Origin: CAWBXL01 sp963837365
GTDB taxonomy: Bacteria; Acidobacteriota; Terriglobia; Terriglobales; Acidobacteriaceae
Length of the DNA: 64,000 bases
Assembly: GCA_963837365.1 (NCBI GenBank)
Contig: CAWIMW010000001.1
Location: 186,001-250,000 of the forward strand
Direction of reading: 5' to 3'
Below the pieces are notes generated by a model. That model saw only the letters and a list, made by a program, of their open reading frames with translations. It was not told the DNA's origin and made no database searches. Shown here in pieces: positions 1 to 8,541 of the stretch. Position 1 is the first letter of the stretch. Each line of letters starts with the position of its first letter. The position numbers and the translations under genes were made by a program.

Positions 1-520
1 TGCGCTCGGCAAAGGCGCCGGTAATCAAAGCCGGAGTAATAATCGCAAACATCAACTGATAGACCATGAAGGTCTGCTCAGGAATGGTGTTGGAATAAGC
101 CGGATTCGGCGCCAGCGACACCCCATGCAGGAAAAGATGATTGAATCCGCCGATGAAACTATTTCCTTCACCAAAGCACAGGCTGTATCCGCACACCGCC
201 CACAACACCGTCACCACGGCCATGAGGATGAAACTCTGCATCATGGTGGAAAGCACATTCTTCTTCCGTACCAGTCCCCCGTAGAAAAGCGCGAGACCAG
301 GCCCGGTCATCATCAGTACCAGGGCCGCGCAGGTGAGCATCCAGGCGTTGTCTGCGGAACTCTTGGCCCCGGCCGCCTGCTGCTCCAAACTTGCCAGACG
401 GCTGTCAACAGATTCGGTAGCAGATGACGGCACCGCCGCAGTTCCGTTTTGCGCCGAAACTATGGGACAGGAGATTAGTGCAATCAATAGAAACATCCAT
501 AAAATCAACATCTTTCCCAT
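1..520 (-). CDS. amt: Ammonium transporter Amt, N-terminal part (runs off the window edge)
   Basis: Reading leftward from the ATG at 520-518 there is an open frame of 173 codons to the window edge. The first 23 residues are a hydrophobic signal-like segment ending in VSA. A short heptad-like stretch (SRLASLEQQAAGAKSSADN) follows, then the first Amt membrane helix with MMTGPGLALFYGGLVRKKNV and the second with LWAVCGYSLCFG. The PEQTFMVYQLMFAIITPALI segment and ITGAFAER at the edge are typical of the Amt/MEP/Rh family, which conducts ammonium across the inner membrane. A GGGGG stretch 8 bases upstream can serve as ribosome binding site. It is divergent from the pseudouridine synthase gene with a 146-bp gap, in which I saw no sigma-54 promoter. 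The C-terminal half and any adjacent glnK lie outside the window. Confidence 0.93.
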   Translation of the reverse strand, partial: MGKMLILWMFLLIALISCPIVSAQNGTAAVPSSATESVDSRLASLEQQAAGAKSSADNAWMLTCAALVLMMTGPGLALFYGGLVRKKNVLSTMMQSFILMAVVTVLWAVCGYSLCFGEGNSFIGGFNHLFLHGVSLAPNPAYSNTIPEQTFMVYQLMFAIITPALITGAFAER

Positions 521-666
521 GAAACTTGCCCCCAGTTCTTTATGAGTTGCGAAAATTTTGAACCGATAGCTTATATGTTTTTGTTTATAGCGCAATAAAA
601 ATTTCAGCGATGAGCGGCATCGGTTAAATCGTTAGGCAAGGCGCAATTCTTGAGAAATTCGCTACC

Positions 667-1455
667 ATGAACTCCGTGGAGCCAATCAAACCCGATCGCC
701 GCACCGGCCTGGCGCGATGTCTATCCAAGCTTGGCTATTGTTCGCGCTCGACGGCATTCGGATTGATCAAAGCAGGGCGCGTCCAGATCAATGGCGCACG
801 ATGCAGCAATCCAGAAGCCCCGGTCCGCCTGGGCAAAGACAAGATTCACGTGGACGGCAAGCGAGTCCAGGAAAACTCCAAACTTTACTTTGTTTTGAAC
901 AAGCCGCGCGGCGTAGTCACCACTGCCTCGGATGAAAAAGGGCGGGAGACAGTGTTCGATTACTTGAGCAAAGACCTCCCGCATATCGGTCCCGTAGGGC
1001 GTCTGGATAAGGCCAGTGAAGGACTCATTCTCCTGACCAACGATTCCGAGTGGTCGGCAAAGCTGCTCGCCCCGGAAACGCATCTTTTCAGGACTTACCA
1101 TGTGCAAGTCGGAAAGGTCGTTGGACTGCAGCTGCTGGATTCTCTTCGCCAGGGCGCCAAAGCCAAAAATGGAGAATATTTGCGTGTGAGAAGTGCTGGA
1201 GTGCTGCGCGGCGGGCAAAAGAATGCATGGCTGGAGATTGTGCTCGACGAAGGCAGGAACCGGCACATTCGCCGCCTGCTCGAGCGCTTCGGAATTGAGG
1301 TACTGCGATTAGTTCGCGTTGCCATCGGCCCGCTGGCCCTGGGAGATTTAGGTAAAGGGCAGTCTCGAGAATTGACGCCGAAAGAAAAGCAGATGCTCGA
1401 TCGCGCCATGCTCGATCACGCTACGGAGGGATCCCATCGTCGTGGAGGCAATTGA
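667..1455 (+). CDS. RsuA/RluB-family 23S/16S rRNA pseudouridine synthase
   Basis: 262 residues. An S4 RNA-binding domain (about 15-62, ARCLSKLGYCSRSTAFGLIK) is followed by the catalytic domain with the family signature GRLDKASEGLILLTND. D114 is the catalytic aspartate that attacks the target uridine. The C-terminal EGRNRHIRRLLERFG motif is also typical. Domain order and length fit the RsuA/RluB/RluE/RluF group, which modifies single uridines in rRNA. Specificity for 16S or 23S rRNA cannot be read from the sequence, so no symbol is given. Its last 14 bases overlap the photolyase gene, suggesting co-translation. Confidence 0.9.
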   Translation: MNSVEPIKPDRRTGLARCLSKLGYCSRSTAFGLIKAGRVQINGARCSNPEAPVRLGKDKIHVDGKRVQENSKLYFVLNKPRGVVTTASDEKGRETVFDYLSKDLPHIGPVGRLDKASEGLILLTNDSEWSAKLLAPETHLFRTYHVQVGKVVGLQLLDSLRQGAKAKNGEYLRVRSAGVLRGGQKNAWLEIVLDEGRNRHIRRLLERFGIEVLRLVRVAIGPLALGDLGKGQSRELTPKEKQMLDRAMLDHATEGSHRRGGN

Positions 1456-2821
1456 AAAACTCCGCAGTGATGACCGGGTTGTAGTGCGCCGCGCCGGGGA
1501 GCCGGACGCAGGGGGCAAATGCGTAGTCTATTGGATGCAGCATGCCCAGCGCGCCGAAGACAATCCCGCGCTGGATGTCGCGGCCCGTCTGGGCAACGAG
1601 ATCGGTAAGCCCGTGGTGGTGTTCTTTGCCCCGGTACCGTTCTATCCCAATGCGAATCTTCGCCACTATCGTTTCCTGGCGGATGGAATCCCACACATCG
1701 CTCAAGGGCTGAAGCGAAAAAACATAGGATTCGTATTCCGTTCTTATCCCGATCACAGTCTGTTGAAGTTCTGTGACGAGGTCCGTCCCAGCATCGTGAT
1801 CGGAGATGAAGATCCGCTGCGGGAGCCGGAACAATGGCGGCGCAGAGCTGTAGAACTCTTGCGCGTTCCGTTCTGGACGGTCGATGCGAATGTGGTTGTC
1901 CCGAGCAGGCTTCTGCTGAAGGAACAATTCGCCGCCCGCACCATCCGCCCGCGCATTCACAAATTGCTGCCGGCATTTCTTGTCCCTAACAAAACGGCGA
2001 ACGCGCGGTTTCCCTGGAACCATACAGTAGGCTCGCAATCGGCCCTTTCCGCGGACGATTTCATTGCGAAATGGAACCTGAGCCAATCCCCAGGCCGGGT
2101 TTCCGTTCGCGCAGGCTCCCCCGAAGCCATTCGCGTGCTCAACCATTTTGTGCGCACTGGATTGCGTGACTATCCGGAAAATCACAACTATCCGGAAGTG
2201 GGTGGCACCAGCCATCTATCGCCTTATCTTCACTTCGGGCAATTGAGCCCAATCCGCGTGGCCCTGGCCGTTCAACAAGCGGAGGCCCCGCAGAAGGCAA
2301 AAGAGGCTTTTCTTGAGCAACTGATCGTCCGTCGCGAACTTGCCGTTAATTTCGTCAGGTACAACCCGGCCTACGATTCCGCCGGCTGCCTCGAGCCCTG
2401 GGCCAACCGCACGCTGGCCGAACATGCCCGTGACAAACGTCCCGTGCTCTATACCGACGCCCAGTTGGAAAACGCAGAGACCCACGACCCGCTGTGGAAT
2501 GCGGCGCAAAAGCAGATGGCCATCACCGGATGGATGCACAACTATCTGCGCATGTATTGGGCAAAGAAAATTCTGGAGTGGAGCCCGTCGATTGCGGCCG
2601 CCTACCAGCGTGCCGTCGTACTCAACGATCGTTATGAACTCGACGGGCGCGACCCGAACGGCTATGCAGGAATCGCATGGGCAATCGTAGGGAAGCATGA
2701 CCGTGCCTGGTCGGACCGGCCGATCTACGGGAAAATTCGCTACATGTCGTTCGCCAGCACATCACGCAAATTCGACTCCAAGAGATACATCGCGCAGATC
2801 GCTGCCCTGGAAAAATCGTAG
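1442..2821 (+). CDS. phr: Class II CPD photolyase (deoxyribodipyrimidine photo-lyase)
   Basis: 459 residues, starting at a GTG that overlaps the end of the pseudouridine synthase gene. The N-terminal Rossmann-like domain opens with VVYWMQHAQRAEDNPAL, the hallmark of class II photolyases. The C-terminal FAD-binding helical domain ends with LDGRDPNGYAGIAWAI and GKHDRAWSDRPIYGKIRYMS (about residues 399-435), also class II specific. The enzyme uses light and reduced FAD to split cyclobutane pyrimidine dimers. Length is normal for the class and no disruption is seen. Pairing with an rRNA-modification gene gives no functional hint beyond shared transcription. Confidence 0.94.
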   Translation: MEAIEKLRSDDRVVVRRAGEPDAGGKCVVYWMQHAQRAEDNPALDVAARLGNEIGKPVVVFFAPVPFYPNANLRHYRFLADGIPHIAQGLKRKNIGFVFRSYPDHSLLKFCDEVRPSIVIGDEDPLREPEQWRRRAVELLRVPFWTVDANVVVPSRLLLKEQFAARTIRPRIHKLLPAFLVPNKTANARFPWNHTVGSQSALSADDFIAKWNLSQSPGRVSVRAGSPEAIRVLNHFVRTGLRDYPENHNYPEVGGTSHLSPYLHFGQLSPIRVALAVQQAEAPQKAKEAFLEQLIVRRELAVNFVRYNPAYDSAGCLEPWANRTLAEHARDKRPVLYTDAQLENAETHDPLWNAAQKQMAITGWMHNYLRMYWAKKILEWSPSIAAAYQRAVVLNDRYELDGRDPNGYAGIAWAIVGKHDRAWSDRPIYGKIRYMSFASTSRKFDSKRYIAQIAALEKS

Positions 2822-2831
2822 TTGCGCTTTG

Positions 2832-3209
2832 CTAATCCTTGGTGAACGGGTAGCCTCTGGCCCGCCAATCCCGGACGCCGCCATCCATCGAAGCCACATT
2901 GGTGTAGCCCATCTTTTGCAGGTTGTCCGCGGCCAGCGCCGACCGGAACCCGCCGCCACAATATAGGACCAGAGGCGCATTAAAATCCGGCACCCTCGCC
3001 TCCACGTCGCGTTCGATCACACCTTTTCCCAAATGAATCGCGCCCGGCAGGTGGTCTTTGGCGTACTCACTCTCTTCACGAACATCCACGAGGTGGAATT
3101 TCTCTCTCCGGTCCAGCCTGGCTTTGACATCGTCAACGGTAACTTCGCGGACGCGTTTTTTTGCGTCATCCACAATCTGCAAGAATCGCGGTGAATGATT
3201 GGGTGCCAT
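2832..3209 (-). CDS. Single-domain rhodanese-like protein
   Basis: 125 residues from the ATG at 3209, chosen because AAGGAGT sits just upstream; a start 30 bases further up has no such site. One rhodanese domain fills the protein: VTVDDVKARL at the start, LVDVREESEYAKDHLPGAIHL in the middle, and the active-site loop CGGGFRS with Cys84. Single-domain rhodaneses carry sulfane sulfur as a cysteine persulfide; the physiological donor and acceptor are unknown here. No signal peptide, so cytoplasmic. It is convergent with the photolyase gene (10-bp gap) and divergent from the amidase (41-bp gap), so the two leftward/rightward promoters must share that short spacer. Confidence 0.88.
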   Translation of the reverse strand: MAPNHSPRFLQIVDDAKKRVREVTVDDVKARLDRREKFHLVDVREESEYAKDHLPGAIHLGKGVIERDVEARVPDFNAPLVLYCGGGFRSALAADNLQKMGYTNVASMDGGVRDWRARGYPFTKD

Positions 3210-3250
3210 GCAAGACTCCTTTTTGGTTATTCTAACCAACGCGAGTTCCT

Positions 3251-4666
3251 ATGGCCGAAATCAATTTCCTCTCAGCGGCAAAGATGGCGCAAGAAATCCG
3301 CCGCCAAAAACTTTCTCCAGTTGAATTGGTCGAAGCGCACTTGTCGCAGATTGCACGTCTCCATCCAAAACTGAATGCTTTCGTGCAGATCGATACAACG
3401 CGTGCACAGGACCAAGCCAAACAGGCAGAAGCGAAAGCAAAACTGGGCAAAGACCTCGGGCCGCTGCACGGAGTCCCGATCAGCATCAAGAGTTCGATTG
3501 GAGTTGCCGGAATGCGGTGTGAAGCCGGCAGTAAGCTTCGCGCCGGAGAGGTGGCAACTCAGGATGCGCCTCTGGTCAAACGCCTGCGGGATGCAGGCGC
3601 GATTATTCTGGGCACCACCAACACCCCCGAGTTTTTAATGGCGTGGGAGACAGACAACCTGGTTTACGGCCGCACCAATAATCCCTGGGACCTCGCCCGC
3701 ACACCCGGCGGCTCCAGTGGAGGCGAGGCGGCTGCTATTGCTTCCGGCTGCTCGGCGGGAGGTGTGGGCAGCGACGGCGGCGGTTCCATCCGGGTGCCCG
3801 CCCACTTCAGCGGAATTTGCGGGCTCAAGCCTACTCCCGGACGCATCCCCGCAACTGGCCACTTCCCGACGTCTGTAGGCCCATTCGCTTTGCTTGGTGT
3901 TGTTGGACCTATGGCCCGCGCGGTCGAGGACCTGAAGATTTTGTTTGAGGTCATGCAAGGGCCGGATATCGGCGATACCTCGGCGGCTCCGGTTCCTGTC
4001 CGCTGGCCCGACGTCAATGATCTAAAAAAGCTGCGCGTCGGATATTTCGAAGACGATGGCCGAACGCCGGTGACAGCTGAAACCCGGGTCGCGGTGCAAA
4101 CTGCGGCATTGGCATTAAGGAAAGCAGGATTCACCGTCGAACCCTTCCGCCCTGAGGGTTTGGAACAGGCCCGCCAGACGTGGTGGAAGTTTTTTGGCAT
4201 AGCCGGCGGCATGTTGCTTGGCCCCATGACGCAAGGCCACGAAGCCGAACTGAGCCCAATTCTCAAGCAGTTTTCCGCCAGAGTCGCCACCGAACCGTCA
4301 CACACCGGCCAGTCATTACTGGATGCGTGGATCGAACGAGACGTGGTCCGCTGCAAAATCTTCGAGCAGATGCGGGAGTACCAGATCCTGCTATGTCCGG
4401 TGGCTGCCGTCCCTGCATTCCGCCACGGAGAACGCAGTTGGCAGATTGATGGCCACACCGTCGAATATCTGGATGCGTGGAGCTACACCGAGTGGTTCAA
4501 CCTGCTGGGAACTCCCGCTGTCTCAGTTCCAGTAGGGAAGTCGGAAACAGGACTGCCGATTGGTGTCCAGATTTCCGCACGCCCGTGGGAGGAAGAGCTG
4601 GTTCTGTCAGTTGCAGAGATTCTGGAAAAAGAGTGCGGCGGATGGAGACAACCGATAGTCGCTTAG
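3251..4666 (+). CDS. Amidase-signature family amidohydrolase
   Basis: 471 residues. The amidase-signature core is complete: Lys80 in HGVPISIKSS, cis-Ser155 in TPGGSSGGEAAA, and nucleophile Ser179 in GSDGGGSIRVPA, followed by CGLKPTPGRIP. The family hydrolyses amides through a Ser-Ser-Lys triad and includes GatA, aryl-acylamidases and amino-acid amidases. GatA is unlikely because no gatB or gatC is adjacent and the C-terminal half differs from what I know of GatA. The substrate is not deducible. No signal peptide. Ends just before a repeat element. Confidence 0.88.
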   Translation: MAEINFLSAAKMAQEIRRQKLSPVELVEAHLSQIARLHPKLNAFVQIDTTRAQDQAKQAEAKAKLGKDLGPLHGVPISIKSSIGVAGMRCEAGSKLRAGEVATQDAPLVKRLRDAGAIILGTTNTPEFLMAWETDNLVYGRTNNPWDLARTPGGSSGGEAAAIASGCSAGGVGSDGGGSIRVPAHFSGICGLKPTPGRIPATGHFPTSVGPFALLGVVGPMARAVEDLKILFEVMQGPDIGDTSAAPVPVRWPDVNDLKKLRVGYFEDDGRTPVTAETRVAVQTAALALRKAGFTVEPFRPEGLEQARQTWWKFFGIAGGMLLGPMTQGHEAELSPILKQFSARVATEPSHTGQSLLDAWIERDVVRCKIFEQMREYQILLCPVAAVPAFRHGERSWQIDGHTVEYLDAWSYTEWFNLLGTPAVSVPVGKSETGLPIGVQISARPWEEELVLSVAEILEKECGGWRQPIVA

Positions 4667-4674
4667 TATTTTTA

Positions 4675-4790
4675 TCATTCCGACAAGGCACGAAGTGCCG
4701 GGGGAGGAATCTGCTGTTCGCTTGCGCCGCCACGAATGCCGCCAGCAAACAGCAGATTCCTCCTCTTCGCTGCGCGAATCGTCGGAATGA
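4675..4790. repeat. REP-like pair in inverted orientation (BIME-type)
   Basis: Two arms face each other: TCATTCCGAC ... GGAATCTGCTGTT on the left and AACAGCAGATTCC ... GTCGGAATGA on the right. Each arm has its own small palindrome (GGCACgaaGTGCC; TCGctGCGCGA). A single related unit (ATTCCTCCTCGTCGCTGCGCGA, then TTGTCGGAATGACAA) recurs at 22911-22954, so this is a family and not just a terminator. As RNA the whole 116 bp would fold into one long hairpin and could end the amidase transcript. Confidence 0.8.
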
Positions 4791-4842
4791 CAAAACTTAA
4801 GGAATACTTCAGCTACCCAAGCTCCCAAACTCTAGCCGAAGG

Positions 4843-7800
4843 ATGTCGTCTGTGGTTTACTTCTTCTATATGCTTCGGCGATTGTTCCTCGTTTGTGCAG
4901 GCGCCATTCTGTTGGCCGTCATTTTCGCAGCTGCCCCGGAAACCAAAGACAAGAGTGCTGAGGCCGCCCGTCTCAACAACATCGGCGCGGCCTACATGAA
5001 CCAGCAGCTTTTTGACAAGGGACTGAAGTCATTTACTGAGGCGGCGGAGCTTGATCCCAAACTATCAATTGCGAACATAAACAAAGGCATCGCTCTGGTG
5101 AACATCGGCAAAGCGGACGAAGCCAGAAAAATTCTCGAAGAAGCCGCAAAAGCCAATCCGAAAGATCCGCACGTCTGGTACAACCTCGGACTCCTCTACA
5201 AGAACAACAGCGACTCGCAAGCCGCGGTAGATGCTTTCCGCAAAGTCACAGAGATCGATCCCACTGATGCGGACGCCTGGTATTTCCTTGGCACAGCCCA
5301 CGCTCAGCTCAAGCAGTTTCCCCAGGCGATTGACGCCTTTCAACATGCGCTGAAACTAAGCCCACAGCACGCCTCTGCCGAGTTCGGGCTTTCGCGCGCC
5401 TATCAGCAATCCGGGGATGCTACGACTGCGCGCGAGCACCTGAAGCGCTTTCAGTACATCACGCAGAACAAGTTGGGGTCGGCGATCACGCTGGCGTATG
5501 GAGAGCAAGGGCAGTATTCGCGGGTGGAGGAGTCGCCGGGTGTTGAGGAAAAAGTTCTGCCGCAGATTCCGGTGAGGTTTGTGGATGTGACCAAGGCGGC
5601 TGGGAATCGTTGCCCAACCGGGAAAGCGGCAGACGGCAGAGGTAGATCTACGTTAATCATCATTGGTCCAGGAGCGTGTTTTCTAGACTACGACGGCGAT
5701 GGGAACATCGATCTGTTTCGTTGCGGACAACGGCACAGAGGGAGAATGTCGCTTTATCACAACCTGGGAGATGGCAAATTCGAAGATGTCGCCAAGAAGG
5801 CAGGTTTGGATCGCTGAAATGGCCAGGTGTTGCATGTACAGCGGCGGACTACGACAATGATGGCGATACGTCGATCTCGCCGTGAACTCGGCAAAGGGCT
5901 TATTTTTGTCCACAACGAAAAGAGACGGCATTTTTAAAGACGTGACGAACAAGCGGACATCACGCGAGAAGCCCAATCGAAGGCCCACGGTAGTCCGCTC
6001 ATCGGAAGACGCTGTTATGGGATTTAAGCCGGCGCACATTCGTGGACTATGACCACGACGGAGACTCGATTTGTATGTCGTGCGTGCGGAGACTCGACAT
6101 CCGGCAGAGCCCGCTGAAACTTCGCAGAAAAAAGATTTCCGACTCTGGGCGACAACATCATGTGGCGCAACAACGGCAACGGAACATTCACGGAGTCATG
6201 GAAGCGCGGGTGTCGGCAGCCTGGGTTCCAGTGTGGGAATTGGGCTGCAAGCGACTCAACAATGATCGAGTACTGCTGACGTAGGGGACGACTACAACGG
6301 GGATGCCAGTGCCGGTGGACATTGTGGGTCAGGGGTGGTGCAATATTCCCCGCTGATCGTTTGAAAATCCGCGAGAAGGGAAGTTCTGTCTGGCTTTCAC
6401 GCCATGGGCTTCGAATCCGCCAAGTTTTGGCGTGATCCTGCGCTGGATTTCGGCCACATGGCTGGATGGACATTCGCCTTCACGCATTTGGCACTGTCCA
6501 GGGATCACTCTTTGGCGCAATGAGCCGCGAAGTACATTCAGAGGGTTCAGCTACCCGAGTATGACTGGCATCAGTGGATGGGGCGTCGTTGCCTTCGACT
6601 ACGACAACGATGGCTGGGTCGACTTGGCGTTTGTCGGCGAGAAGCAAAGATCAGTCGCAAAGATAAGTTCGAAGTCCGCCTCTTCCGCAACCTCGGGCCC
6701 GATGGATGGAAAGACGTCACCTCTGACGTCGGCCTCGACAAAATCGAACTCAAAGACCCCACGCGCCATCATCACCGGCGACTACGACGGCGACGGCGCC
6801 ACCGACCTCCTCATCACCCAGAACCACGGCCCGGCGATCCTGCTACGCAATGAAGGCGGCAACAAGAACAACTGGCTCAAGCTCGACCTGACTGGCTTGG
6901 CCGATAACAAGAGCGCCATCGGAACGAAAGTTGAAATCTTCGTTGGCGGCAACCGGCAGAAATTTGAGATTGCGGGATCCAACGGATATCTCGGACAGAA
7001 CTCGCTTGAACTCAACATCGGATTGGGCCAGGCCAAGCAAGCGGATGTTGTCCGCATGTTATGGCCTACAGGCGTACTTCAGGACGAAATCGAAGTCCCA
7101 GCCAATAAGAAGCAAAACTATACGGAGATGGACCGCCGCGGCAGTTCCTGTCCGACGTTGTTTGTCTGGGACGGAGATCACTATGAGCTAGTTGCCGACA
7201 TGATCGGCGCTGGCGTAATCGGGCATTGGGTTGCGCCCGGTGAACGAAACATTGCGCGTCCCACGGAGTACATCAAGCTCAACCGCGCCGCTGTCCACGA
7301 AAAGGACAACAAACTTAGTTTCCGGCTGATGGAGCCGATGGAAGAGGTCGTCTATCTCGATCAGGTGGGACTGCTGGCTGTAGATCATCCGTCGGATTTC
7401 GACGTCTATCCCAACGAATATTTCGCCAGCAACCCGCCGTATCCATCATTCAAGGTCGTGGCCAGCCGGAATGCGCGGCCTCCCGCGGCTGTCCATGATG
7501 AACACGGACACAACCTGCTGCCTGACCTGCTGGCCCACAAATATGTCGGCGACTTTGCACTTGAACCATTCAAAGGCTTCACCAAGCTGCACAGCCTCGA
7601 ACTCGATCTCGGCAAGCCCTACAACGGAGGCCCACTCTGGCTTCTGCTCAACGGTGAAATCGAATACTTCACCGCCACCGGAATGTACGCAGCAGACCAG
7701 GCAGGCATCAAAGCCATCGCTCCGTATGTTGAAGCTCTCGGCGCCAACGGAAAATGGACGCGTGTCATTGACGACATGGGATTCCCCGCAGGCGGCCCGC

Positions 7801-8438
7801 GCACGATGACTGCTGATCTGACCGGGAAATTGCCGCCCGGCACGCAGCGTATCCGCATCTGGACAAACCTCCAGATTTACTGGAACAGCATCCTGATTGA
7901 CCGCACGCCGCAGACCCAGGCCACGCGTCTGACTCCTGTGCCGTTGCGCGATGCCAACCTTGATTTCCACGGCTATCCGCGGCAAATCGAATCACAGCCG
8001 CCGGGAGTGGTGAAGTATGTCTACGAGCAGGTCAGCCGCACCGGCCCCTACGCACGACAGGCGGGGACCTATACCCGCTACGGCGACGTGCTCCCGCTGC
8101 TCACCAGCTTCGACGATCGGCTGGCGATTTTCGGCTCTGGAGAGGAAGTGGCCTTGGAATTTGATCCCTCGCACCTGCCGCCGCTACCCGCCGGCTGGAC
8201 GCGGGACTACTTCTTCTTTGCCAAAGGCTACGAAAAGGACATGGATTTCTATGCTGCCCACGGTGACACCGTCGAGCCGCTGCCCTTCCGTACCATGGGG
8301 ACGTACCCTTATCCCCGAGGTAAATCGTTCCCGTCCAATGGTATGTACCTTGACTATGTCCTCAACTACAACACCCGCCAGGTTTCGGGGAACGAACCGC
8401 GCGGCTATCGGGTCGATTACGGGCCTGCAAAAAAGTAG
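4843..8438 (+). pseudogene. TPR / FG-GAP / ASPIC-UnbV secreted protein, frameshifted in its middle
   Basis: Intact frames at both ends belong to one acidobacterial protein type. 4843-5816 gives a signal-like helix, about five TPR units (LNNIGAAYMNQQLFDKGL and repeats) and the first FG-GAP calcium-loop (FLDYDGDGNIDLF). 6760-8438 gives another FG-GAP loop (TGDYDGDGATDLL), an ASPIC/UnbV domain (EIFVGGNRQKFEIAGSNGYL) and a long C-terminal domain. Between about 5.65 and 6.76 kb the homology hops among three frames: ADYDNDGD at 5850, FVDYDHDGD at 6042, VAFDYDNDGWVDLAFVGE near 6600, then KFEVRLFRNLGPDGWKD in another frame near 6680. At least five indels are needed. Real decay or a bad local consensus are both possible. 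Repaired, the protein would have about 1,190 residues and be exported. Confidence 0.8.
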
Positions 8439-8499
8439 GAGTGGGATGAGAAGGCCCTAAGGGAGGCCGGGGCACACGGACTACCCGTATTCCGTGGTT

Positions 8500-8505
8500 T
8501 ATAAT
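8500..8505 (+). promoter_or_regulatory. Possible -10 box for the ppiD-like gene
   Basis: TATAAT lies 37 bases before the start codon in the 103-bp gap after the broken FG-GAP gene. The matching -35 region (around 8477) is weak, so this rests on the -10 hexamer alone. Confidence 0.4.
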
Positions 8506-8541
8506 CATTAATTCCAAATCAGTCCCCTGGAGTCACCCTAC

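Noticed and set aside
521..666. Sigma-54 promoter for the amt gene
   Set aside because: No GG-N10-GC pattern at the right spacing was found in the divergent spacer.
721..1266. Long antisense reading frame opposite the pseudouridine synthase gene
   Set aside because: Shadow frame: no family motifs and no ribosome binding site; the plus-strand gene has complete motifs.
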